The notes under the pieces were generated by a model. The model did not search any database, had not been told where the DNA came from, and was given only the letters and a program-made list of their open reading frames with translations. The position numbers were made by a program, and so were the translations under genes. Source: Acidobacteriaceae bacterium (GTDB taxonomy: Bacteria; Acidobacteriota; Terriglobia; Terriglobales; Acidobacteriaceae). From it: DNA of 9,704 bases. Positions 1 through 6,186 of this stretch are shown one piece after another. Position 1 is the first letter of the stretch. Each line of letters starts with the position of its first letter. Location: contig PLBX01000385.1 of the NCBI GenBank assembly GCA_003135495.1, positions 3,658-13,361 on the forward strand, read 5' to 3'.

Positions 1-42
1 ATCGAGCCGAGATGCCTCGTAATCTTCCACAGAAGCGTTTTT

Positions 43-54
43 AACCTCGAGGTT
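43..54. repeat. 12-bp perfect palindrome downstream of the HD-GYP/GGDEF gene
   Basis: AACCTCGAGGTT reads the same on both strands. It is flanked by T-runs on the plus strand (TTTTT before, TT after), and so by A/T-rich DNA on both strands. It lies about 30 bp beyond the stop codon of the minus-strand c-di-GMP gene. With no loop bases, a hairpin could keep only about 4 bp of stem, so this is at best a weak terminator. A protein-binding site or chance is equally possible. Positions 1-85 otherwise show no gene. Confidence 0.3.
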
Positions 55-85
55 TTATGAGACGTTTCCGGCAACATGATGCGTC

Positions 86-2566
86 CTAATTCACTGTGGC
101 ACCGCGCGCGCGGCCAGGAGCGTTGACATCGCGATTGGCTGATGGCTCGGAATGATGAATCTTCTTCATCGAATACATGCGGCGATCAGCCTCTTCAAGC
201 AGGCGCTCCACATCGAAGCTATCTTCCGGGCAAAACGCCGTACCCACGCTCAATGCGACGAGATCGCGGCCGGCGATTTTACGTCCAGCTTCAATGGCTA
301 ACTGGTTCAGGCGGCTCGCCTTTTCGTTGGCGGCCTCCGCATTCATTCCGGGGGCGACGATCACAAATTCATCTCCACCCATGCGCGCTACATAATCGTA
401 GCCGCGGCAACTTTCTTTGAGATGGCCGGCAAAATCTTTCAGCAGATTGTCGCCCTCAAGGTGGCCGTAGAGATCGTTAATCTGCTTGAAGTTGTCGAGA
501 TCGCAAACCATCACTGCCAGCGACGTGGAGGTTCGGCGGCAGCGCGATAGTTCCCGCGACAAGTGGAGGAACAACGATCGCGCGTTCGGCAAGCCGGTCA
601 AGTAGTCGGTGGTCGCGGAATCTTCCGCTTGCTGGTACTTGAGAGCATTTTCCACCGATAGCGCAATCTTAGAACTCACAGCCAGCAAGATGCGCAAATG
701 GTCGGCGGAGAAAGCATCGCGATCGGCACGATACATTGCCAACACGCCAACCACGCCATTCAGGCCTTCCAGAGGAACGATCAGGGCCGAGCGCAGCGTG
801 GTGAACTTTGTGGGATCGATTATGTATCCGGCTTCGAGCTCGGGATTGCCGTTCACGATTGGCTTGCGCCTTTCGGCGACCCACCCGCACAGTCCTTCAC
901 CGAGGCCGACATTCAACGCCGAGAGCAAGCGGAAATTGTCGCCGCTCACGAGTTCCGGGATAAGTTTGCCATCCTTCAAAAGAAAGACAGCCATCGAATC
1001 GTAGGGAATCATTTTTCGCAGCCGCACGGAGAGGACAGACAGGGTTTCGCCGAGACTCAGAGAATTCCCGAGATCCTGGCTGAGTTCAAACATGGTCTGC
1101 GCCTCCTGCCTCGCGGAGGCGATAGAGGACAGGAAATCGGCCTCGTTTGTCGCAACCAAGGGCTGAGGCGATTGTTCGAAGCCATCGACTACGTCCAAAG
1201 TTCCTTCTGCAACAACGTCCGCTGATGGCGTCGCTTCATCTTCGCCGATCAAATCCGTGCCAGCTAAAATTTCTAACTTCCGGTAATGCAGTTTCAGTGC
1301 GTCAACGACCTTTGGATCGAAGGCCGAGCCAGACATGGAACTTACCTTTTCCATGGCGGCGTCAAGCGAGATAGCATTTCGATATTGACGGTGGGATGCG
1401 AGCGCATCCAAACAGTCGACAGCGGCCAGCACCCGCGCGCCTCTCGGAATCTGTTCCCCTTTCAATCCGTCTGGGTAACCCGTACCGTCCCAGCGCTCGT
1501 GGTGGGAGCGGACGATGGGCGCGACGGGGTAGGGAAATGCGACGCGCTGTAAAATTTCAGAACCCACCAACGGGTGGATCTTCATTTTTTCGAATTCTTC
1601 CGGAGTGAGCTTGCCGGGTTTATTAATAATGTGTTCGGGGATTGCCAGCTTGCCAATGTCATGCAATAGAGCGGCCGCTCGGAGCGCCTCAATTTCATCT
1701 TCGGAGAAGCCCAACTCTTTGGCGAGTCCCACCGCAAAAACTCGTACGCGCTGCAGATGCTTGTGCGACGTTTGGTCCTTGGCTTCGATCGCCAAAGCGA
1801 GCGACTCGATGGTGCGCAAATGCAATGAAGCAACCTCTTCGGCGTTGCCCTTTTCAATTTCGACTTGCTTCTTCTCTTCCGCCAGTTTCGCGAGGTACAG
1901 ATGATAGGAGCGATAGACCCAGTAGATCAGCGGCAAAATGAGAAGCGAAGTTTGCCATCCCACTCTTTTGCTCATCAAGCCTACGGCAAACACTACCGCC
2001 GCACCTACCATGTAGAAGGGGAACGACCAGAAATGGCATTCCGCCCAAACCTTGTGCGCAGGCTTACCTTCGGTCAGTGAAATTACAATCGCAACCGGAA
2101 CTGTGTTCGACACGAAAAATATGAGGGCAGTTATCACCAATAAAAGCAATGTCCCCGCGCTGGCTACTTTTTGCAGAGCCTGATAGGCGTAGTAAGAGAC
2201 CGCGATTGCATTCGCCATCATACTGAGCACGTTGAAAACGATCTTGATGGGAACGCGCTTCTGATGCGTACCGAACAGGCACTGCGCCATGGTCGCAGTG
2301 CAGCCGATAACTAATGTTTCGGAAAGACTAAGTTCGAGGATACTCAGCAGGATAAAAAGAAAGTTGACCGACATGGTTCCGTCAATGCCGGGCAATTGAA
2401 TTTTAAGTCTGGAGGCCAGAACGGCGACCAGCAGATAACACGTAAAACGGGTCAAGTCGGCGCTTTGCCAATGCCACAAGGCATGGACCAGCGCCCAGGA
2501 TCCGAGCGCTGCTGTTACTCCGATAAATAGCCTAGCCCGACCAGACATAGCTATACCCGAAACCAT
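86..2566 (-). CDS. Membrane HD-GYP / GAF / GGDEF cyclic-di-GMP enzyme
   Basis: An 826-residue inner-membrane protein that probably both makes and degrades cyclic di-GMP. Residues about 11-222 hold eight hydrophobic segments (a MASE-like sensor region, family not resolved), then a charged helical linker to about 250. The HD-GYP phosphodiesterase domain (about 250-435) has HDIGK at 302-306, HHE at 355-357 and DGTGYPDGL at 360-368, so its metal and signature residues are intact. A GAF-like domain lies at about 490-642. The C-terminal GGDEF cyclase (about 650-800) has DYLTGLPN, DLDNFKQIND at 689-698 and GGDEF at 730-734. An RxxD product-inhibition site (RGYD, 721-724) sits five residues before GGDEF, as in PleD. 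HD-GYP preceding GGDEF is a less usual order. Which activity dominates cannot be read from sequence. The start is uncertain: neither Met1 nor Met7 (position 2548) has a good ribosome-binding site. The gene is divergent from the sigma-54/PilZ activator. Confidence 0.93.
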   Translation of the reverse strand: MVSGIAMSGRARLFIGVTAALGSWALVHALWHWQSADLTRFTCYLLVAVLASRLKIQLPGIDGTMSVNFLFILLSILELSLSETLVIGCTATMAQCLFGTHQKRVPIKIVFNVLSMMANAIAVSYYAYQALQKVASAGTLLLLVITALIFFVSNTVPVAIVISLTEGKPAHKVWAECHFWSFPFYMVGAAVVFAVGLMSKRVGWQTSLLILPLIYWVYRSYHLYLAKLAEEKKQVEIEKGNAEEVASLHLRTIESLALAIEAKDQTSHKHLQRVRVFAVGLAKELGFSEDEIEALRAAALLHDIGKLAIPEHIINKPGKLTPEEFEKMKIHPLVGSEILQRVAFPYPVAPIVRSHHERWDGTGYPDGLKGEQIPRGARVLAAVDCLDALASHRQYRNAISLDAAMEKVSSMSGSAFDPKVVDALKLHYRKLEILAGTDLIGEDEATPSADVVAEGTLDVVDGFEQSPQPLVATNEADFLSSIASARQEAQTMFELSQDLGNSLSLGETLSVLSVRLRKMIPYDSMAVFLLKDGKLIPELVSGDNFRLLSALNVGLGEGLCGWVAERRKPIVNGNPELEAGYIIDPTKFTTLRSALIVPLEGLNGVVGVLAMYRADRDAFSADHLRILLAVSSKIALSVENALKYQQAEDSATTDYLTGLPNARSLFLHLSRELSRCRRTSTSLAVMVCDLDNFKQINDLYGHLEGDNLLKDFAGHLKESCRGYDYVARMGGDEFVIVAPGMNAEAANEKASRLNQLAIEAGRKIAGRDLVALSVGTAFCPEDSFDVERLLEEADRRMYSMKKIHHSEPSANRDVNAPGRARGATVN

Positions 2567-2582
2567 TCCACATAAATCACGT

Positions 2583-2597
2583 GCAACTGCGCGTCCG
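2583..2597 (-). promoter_or_regulatory. Candidate sigma-54 (-24/-12) promoter for the c-di-GMP enzyme
   Basis: Read on the minus strand, CGGACGCGCAGTTGCA carries GG and GC exactly ten bases apart and ends in TTGCA, matching the most conserved positions of the sigma-54 consensus TGGCACG-N4-TTGCA. The bases between (ACGC for CACG) do not match. A transcript starting about 12 bp downstream would begin near 2571. That is only about five bases before Met1 (2566) but leaves a normal leader of about 23 bases before Met7 (2548). The neighbouring gene encodes a sigma-54 activator, which makes the site more plausible. It remains a partial match. Confidence 0.3.
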
Positions 2598-2780
2598 CCG
2601 CGACGAGTGTATTACTCAAGTGACCACGTTGAATCCATGTTAGTTAGGTAGCACGTAATGCCCCTCGGTCACTCGTGAACAGACACAGACTGCTGTCAAT
2701 AGCCGTACTTAGTCCCCCATGCGCCATTTTTTGTCCAGATCAAGAGCGCCTTTTCACCGCGATTGCTAAAGATATGAAGT

Positions 2781-2795
2781 TCCCGTTATACGGGA
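2781..2795. promoter_or_regulatory. Palindrome TCCCGT-TAT-ACGGGA, possible regulator-binding site
   Basis: Six-base arms form a perfect dyad around a 3-bp centre. The spacing suits binding by a dimeric helix-turn-helix protein such as the adjacent Fis-type activator. It lies about 200 bp upstream of the sigma-54-like element of the divergent gene and about 245 bp upstream of the activator start, a distance at which enhancer sites commonly work. It also overlaps a weak sigma-70-like TATACG hexamer (2787-2792). Binding is inference. Confidence 0.35.
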
Positions 2796-2821
2796 GAGTA
2801 ATCCACGAATCGGAGGCCAGA

Positions 2822-2835
2822 TACTTACCTAAGTA
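2822..2835. promoter_or_regulatory. Palindrome TACTTA-CC-TAAGTA, possible operator
   Basis: Six-base arms form a perfect dyad around a 2-bp centre, 26 bp to the right of the palindrome at 2781-2795. The arm sequence is unrelated to that first dyad, so the two would bind different proteins or only one is functional. The position between the divergent genes is the reason to record it. Confidence 0.3.
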
Positions 2836-2923
2836 ATGGTGAACTAAGGAAGCAATTCGCATATCTCAAACAGTTGATGAAATGATTACCTCGGTGTAGA
2901 GCTGGCGGTCGACCATCCAACCA

Positions 2924-2946
2924 ATGCTGCGGAGTTGTGGCAGCAT
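2924..2946 (+). promoter_or_regulatory. Stem-loop upstream of the sigma-54/PilZ activator
   Basis: ATGCTGC and GCAGCAT form a perfect 7-bp stem around the nine-base loop GGAGTTGTG, ending 92 bp before the activator start. No T-run follows, so it is not an intrinsic terminator. If it is transcribed, it would be a leader hairpin whose loop contains a Shine-Dalgarno-like GGAG. If it is not transcribed, it is a 23-bp dyad that could bind protein. Confidence 0.3.
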
Positions 2947-3038
2947 CAGGGAAGAGCGCAGTGGCCTAAAGTGACCTCTCACGCGTAGAACCGCGGCTGG
3001 GACTACAGAACAGTTTTACTTTTCGATCGGCGATCTAA

Positions 3039-4826
3039 ATGGGAACTTCACCGAAGACCGCGTTAACGCAGAAGGTGCAGAGCACCGCACTCGATAGCGG
3101 CGTGCGCCAGTCTCAGGCCGGCACAGGTGAATTTCTTCTTCAGCCCGGCGTTCTGGATCAAGCGCAAGATGCCGTGTTTACGACTGATCTCAGCGGAGTA
3201 ATTACCAGCATCAATCAAGGCTGCCAACGTTACGGCTTTGTCGTCGGGCAGAACATCGCAAACTTCTATACGGCCCCGCAGCAAGCGGATTCGGTCGGTC
3301 GGGCTATAGCCCTCGTGCTCGACAAAGGACGGTTCGTCGGTGAGTTCAGTTGCCACACCAAAGCCGGCGAGGACGCCACAGTACATTTGTGTTTGTCATT
3401 ACTCCGCGATTCGACTATGTCGGCTGCCGGCATCCTCGGTTTTTCGATTGAGCTTAGCGAAAGTGGACTGTCAAATCAGGCGGCGGTAGGAGCGGTCCCG
3501 GTTCAGTTGGCACGGCGTGATATTGACGGCACGCAATTTGTCATAGCCAGCCCCATCATGCACAAGTTTATGGGCATGGTCGATCGCGTAGCCGGACATA
3601 CCGAGACCGTTCTCGTGACCGGCGAAACCGGTACTGGCAAGGAGTTGGTGGCCCGCACGATTCACCGCTCGTCTTACCGGCACAAGAATGCGTTGGTCGA
3701 TATTAACTGCGCCGCGCTGCCGGAACACCTGGTGGAAAGTGAGTTGTTCGGATACGAGAAGGGAGCCTTTAGCGGCGCCGATTCCTCCAAGCCTGGTTTG
3801 TTTGAGTTGGCTGATAAGAGCACGCTGTTCCTCGATGAAATCGGAGAGTTGCAGCCGCAAGTCCAGGTCAAATTGCTTCGCGTGCTTGATGGAGCGCCCT
3901 ATTACAGGCTTGGCGGGCATCGAAAAATTACGGTCGACGTGCGCGTCGTTGCGGCCACCAATCAGGACCTCGATTTAGCCGTGAAGGAAGGCCGGTTTCG
4001 CGCCGATCTTTTTCATCGCCTCAGTCAGTTCCAGTTGCGCGTGCCGCCGTTGCGCGAGCGTCCCGAGGATATTGCGGCGCTCGCGCGTCATTTTCTTTCG
4101 CTCAAAGCGCCGACCAAAGTTTTTGCTCGCGACGCGCTGACAGTATTGCAGGCCCACGCCTGGCTGGGAAATATCCGCGAACTCCGGAACCTGGTCGCCA
4201 AACTCGCGATGGCTACGGAAGAGAAACAGATCACGGCTGCCGAGGTTACGATTGCGCTAAATGGCGAGGCTGCCGGTTCAACCCGCGCCAGCGGAGCAGT
4301 CCCGCTCGGCAACCTCGAAAACATGGAAGAGCAGATGATCATTCGCGCTCTCGAGCAGACCGGTGGTCATCGCGCGCAGGCAGCAGAACAGTTAGGAATT
4401 TCCCGCCGCACACTCAGTCGCAAGTTGCGGGAGTACGAGATCGATATTCCTTCTGGAGAAGGCTCGACCAGGTTAGGCACTATCAGTGAAGATCAACAGA
4501 AATTCTTTCGTGCCAAGGTCAATTTGTCGGTAACTCTAAAAAATGCCCATGGCAAGGAGTTACTGGTGCAGGCCGTCAACCTGAGCACCGGAGGTTTGGG
4601 GCTTGACGCTGTGAGCGATCCAACAGGTTTTGGCGGGTTAGTGGATGCCAGCTTTGTGTTGCCGAACAGCGAAACTATAATGCTTGCAAAGGGCCGCCTG
4701 GTATGGGCTGACGCGGGCGGCAGGGCCGGTTTCAGATTTGTGGTCATCGAGCCAGCATTGTTTGCTCACTTGCAGCACTGGACGAGTCGGAAGATGAAGG
4801 ACGAGGGCTGGGAGATTCCCTCCTAA
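3039..4826 (+). CDS. Sigma-54-dependent activator with PAS and C-terminal PilZ domain
   Basis: A 595-residue NtrC-type enhancer-binding protein. Residues about 37-140 look like a PAS sensor domain; there is no phospho-receiver. The AAA+ ATPase (about 170-400) has Walker A GETGTGKE at 195-202, the sigma-54 contact loop GAFSGA at 242-247 (the usual GAFTGA with a conservative Thr-to-Ser change), Walker B LFLDE at 263-267, an arginine-finger segment FRADLFHRL at 320-328 and GNIRELRN at 377-384. A Fis-type helix-turn-helix lies at about 430-466. The unusual part is an added C-terminal PilZ-like domain (about 485-585) with the NxSxxG motif (N514, S516, G519). The paired RxxxR motif appears as Q487-xxx-R491. 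The ATG is the first possible start, because an in-frame TAA immediately precedes it; no clear ribosome-binding site is visible. The protein presumably activates sigma-54 promoters in response to a PAS signal and possibly cyclic di-GMP. Its targets are unknown. Confidence 0.92.
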   Translation: MGTSPKTALTQKVQSTALDSGVRQSQAGTGEFLLQPGVLDQAQDAVFTTDLSGVITSINQGCQRYGFVVGQNIANFYTAPQQADSVGRAIALVLDKGRFVGEFSCHTKAGEDATVHLCLSLLRDSTMSAAGILGFSIELSESGLSNQAAVGAVPVQLARRDIDGTQFVIASPIMHKFMGMVDRVAGHTETVLVTGETGTGKELVARTIHRSSYRHKNALVDINCAALPEHLVESELFGYEKGAFSGADSSKPGLFELADKSTLFLDEIGELQPQVQVKLLRVLDGAPYYRLGGHRKITVDVRVVAATNQDLDLAVKEGRFRADLFHRLSQFQLRVPPLRERPEDIAALARHFLSLKAPTKVFARDALTVLQAHAWLGNIRELRNLVAKLAMATEEKQITAAEVTIALNGEAAGSTRASGAVPLGNLENMEEQMIIRALEQTGGHRAQAAEQLGISRRTLSRKLREYEIDIPSGEGSTRLGTISEDQQKFFRAKVNLSVTLKNAHGKELLVQAVNLSTGGLGLDAVSDPTGFGGLVDASFVLPNSETIMLAKGRLVWADAGGRAGFRFVVIEPALFAHLQHWTSRKMKDEGWEIPS

Positions 4827-4874
4827 GTTCCTGCAATACGAGGATAAGTCGCGGCAATGACGGCTGCGCGAACG

Positions 4875-4890
4875 TACACAGCCTTGTGTA
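4875..4890. repeat. Dyad TACACA-GCCT-TGTGTA between activator and bactofilin genes
   Basis: A 6-bp perfect inverted repeat with a 4-bp centre, 49 bp after the activator stop and 110 bp before the bactofilin start. There is no T-run, so it is unlikely to be a terminator. It may be an operator in the bactofilin promoter region or may be chance. The rest of the 173-bp gap shows no clear promoter. Confidence 0.25.
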
Positions 4891-4999
4891 ACCTGTCGTA
4901 ACACGTACTTTCGTGCGATTCTCTTCTTGTAGCTCAACCTATCGCCGCAACCTCGGGGCAAACTCCCACTGTGGTGCGGAACTCAAGTGAGGTTCATTC

Positions 5000-5497
5000 A
5001 TGTTGCAGTCTCCGGATCCGAAGTTCTCCTCAAACGCAGTACCTCCAACCAACAGTTACATTCCGGTCAAGCCGGCCACTGCATCCATGGATCAGGCGAC
5101 GATCGGACGCTCTCTCGTCATCAAAGGCGAAATTACAGGCTCGGAAGCGCTCTTCATCGACGGGCGCGTCGAGGGCTCCATCAATTTTCCCGGCAATCGC
5201 GTCACCGTCGGGCGCAATGGAATTGTTGCGGCAAATATCACCGCCACTGAAGTTGTGATCATGGGCAAAGTGCAGGGCAACGTCGAATGCGCCGACCGCT
5301 TGGATATTCGTGGCGAGGGCGTGCTCACCGGCGATGTGGTCACGCATCGCATCAGCGTCGAAGAAGGCGCAATGATCAAGGGCGGGGTCGAAGTGCGAAA
5401 TCCCGAGAAGCAAAATCAAAAATCGCAGGTGCAGAATCAGAATCAGAACAAGCAGGAAGCTCCAAAAGCGGCGGCTGCGGTTGCGGGCAACGCGTAA
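5000..5497 (+). CDS. Bactofilin (polymer-forming cytoskeletal protein)
   Basis: A 165-residue protein of the bactofilin (DUF583) family. These proteins self-assemble without nucleotide into filaments on the inner face of the membrane, where they scaffold cell-shape, polarity or envelope-growth machinery. The core (about 33-132) shows the short beta-helix rungs typical of the family: glycine-spaced hydrophobic strands such as IKGEITG, IDGRVEGSI, VTVGRNG, VIMGKVQGNV and LDIRGEG. It is flanked by a proline-containing N-terminal tail (1-32) and a Gln/Asn- then Ala-rich C-terminal tail (about 134-165), both expected to be disordered. The length is typical. A GTGAGG ribosome-binding site lies 7 bases before the ATG. 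The gene follows the sigma-54/PilZ activator on the same strand after 173 bp, so co-regulation is possible but not shown. It converges on msrB. Confidence 0.93.
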   Translation: MLQSPDPKFSSNAVPPTNSYIPVKPATASMDQATIGRSLVIKGEITGSEALFIDGRVEGSINFPGNRVTVGRNGIVAANITATEVVIMGKVQGNVECADRLDIRGEGVLTGDVVTHRISVEEGAMIKGGVEVRNPEKQNQKSQVQNQNQNKQEAPKAAAAVAGNA

Positions 5498-5560
5498 TTT
5501 CGCTGGCTTCGGATCCGAACCTGATCTGAACTTCGATTGAAGACGTTATAACCGGTGGAG

Positions 5561-5581
5561 GGATGGACTCATGGTCCATCC
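5561..5581. repeat. First of two tandem hairpins between bactofilin and msrB
   Basis: GGATGGAC and GTCCATCC form a perfect 8-bp stem around TCATG. It sits one base before a second perfect hairpin, in the gap between two convergent genes. This paired-hairpin layout resembles intergenic REP/BIME-type elements. It may also protect the 3' end of the transcript or assist termination. Only one copy is in the window, so repetition in the genome is not shown. Confidence 0.5.
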
Positions 5582-5582
5582 A

Positions 5583-5622
5583 GCCGGGCGAGGACGCCCG
5601 GCACTCCATCGTTTCTTTTTTT
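5583..5622 (+). terminator. Probable intrinsic terminator of the bactofilin gene
   Basis: GCCGGGCG-AGGA-CGCCCGGC (5583-5602) is a perfect 8-bp GC-rich stem with a tetraloop. A T-rich run follows (5611-5622, GTTTCTTTTTTT). The 8-base gap between stem and T-run is longer than ideal, but stem strength and position about 85 bp after the bactofilin stop support termination. On the minus strand no T-run follows the stem, so it is less convincing as a terminator for msrB. Confidence 0.6.
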
Positions 5623-5629
5623 AGGTCTT

Positions 5630-6052
5630 TTATTTTTTGGGTTTGAAGTCCAGCGAAGCCGAGTTCATGCAGTAACGCAGCCCAGTTGGTCCCGGGCCAT
5701 CCGGAAACACGTGGCCTAAATGCGCATCGCAACGCGCGCAACGCGCCTCGGTGCGGCTCATGCCGTAAGTGGAGTCGGTGTGCTCCGCAATGTTCTGGCG
5801 ATCGGCGGCGGCATAGAAACTTGGCCATCCAGTTCCCGAATCAAACTTCGTATCCGATCCAAATAAAAGCGCGCCGCAACAGACGCAATGGTAAGTTCCG
5901 TCGTCGTGCTTGTTCCAGTATTGTCCGGTAAAAGCGCGCTCAGTGCCGCTGCCGCGAGCGACTTGATACTGCTCGGGTGTGAGCTGTTGCCGCCACTCGG
6001 CATCGGTTTTGCCGATCTTGCCAGCGATCTTGTCGGTGGTCTTGTCCGTCAT
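5630..6052 (-). CDS. msrB: Peptide-methionine (R)-S-oxide reductase MsrB
   Basis: A 140-residue cytoplasmic enzyme that repairs oxidised proteins by reducing methionine-R-sulfoxide. The whole family pattern is visible: the zinc-binding pairs C56xxC59 and C105xxC108, [10 protein letters not shown] (70-79), GMSRTE (97-102), [10 protein letters not shown] (111-120), and the active-site [11 protein letters not shown] (126-136) with catalytic Cys128. The length is normal for a single-domain MsrB, with no signal peptide and no fused MsrA. A TGGAGA ribosome-binding site lies about six bases before the ATG. It is tail-to-tail with bactofilin and 134 bp downstream of the zinc-ribbon gene on the same strand, so it could be co-transcribed with it. 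Confidence 0.96.
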   Translation of the reverse strand: MTDKTTDKIAGKIGKTDAEWRQQLTPEQYQVARGSGTERAFTGQYWNKHDDGTYHCVCCGALLFGSDTKFDSGTGWPSFYAAADRQNIAEHTDSTYGMSRTEARCARCDAHLGHVFPDGPGPTGLRYCMNSASLDFKPKK

Positions 6053-6118
6053 CTTTTTCTCCAGATATTCCCAGTCAATAAGATGAAGAACTAAGGCGAA
6101 AGTTGCAAGCGGCGTCGT

Positions 6119-6159
6119 TCAGCAACGGAGCCTCAGCAACGGAGCATCTGCAGCGGAGC
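6119..6159. repeat. Short tandem repeat upstream of msrB
   Basis: TCAGCAACGGAGC occurs twice with a 14-bp period (6119-6131 and 6133-6145), followed by a shortened copy CAGCGGAGC (6151-6159). The array lies between the zinc-ribbon stop and the msrB start, about 65 bp upstream of msrB. It may arise from replication slippage or bind a regulator. Confidence 0.6.
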
Positions 6160-6186
6160 GGTAGAGGCTGAAATATTTGTCTGGGG

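Larger units (their letters stand above)
2567..3038. other. Gene-free divergent regulatory region
   Basis: These 472 bp separate the minus-strand c-di-GMP enzyme from the plus-strand activator. I see no convincing coding frame and no RNA gene. The region holds a sigma-54-like element facing left, two close palindromes and one longer stem-loop, each listed separately. It is noticeably more AT-rich in its centre (about 2765-2890) than the coding DNA on either side, as expected for a promoter region. Confidence 0.7.

Noticed and set aside
609..1225. Overlapping open frames on the plus strand
   Set aside because: They are antisense shadows of the GAF/GGDEF coding region, whose motifs are unambiguous on the minus strand.
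2694..2699. Perfect TTGACA (-35) on the minus strand upstream of the c-di-GMP gene
   Set aside because: No -10-like hexamer occurs at 16-18 bp spacing (the bases there read ACGAGT), so it is not called a promoter.
2763..2792. TTGCTA-N18-TATACG as a sigma-70 promoter for the activator
   Set aside because: Both hexamers match only four of six bases and the site is about 245 bp from the start; too weak to annotate.
2860..3038. Possible c-di-GMP riboswitch in the activator leader
   Set aside because: I looked for the conserved GEMM core and tetraloop-receptor sequences and did not find them; only one simple stem-loop is present.
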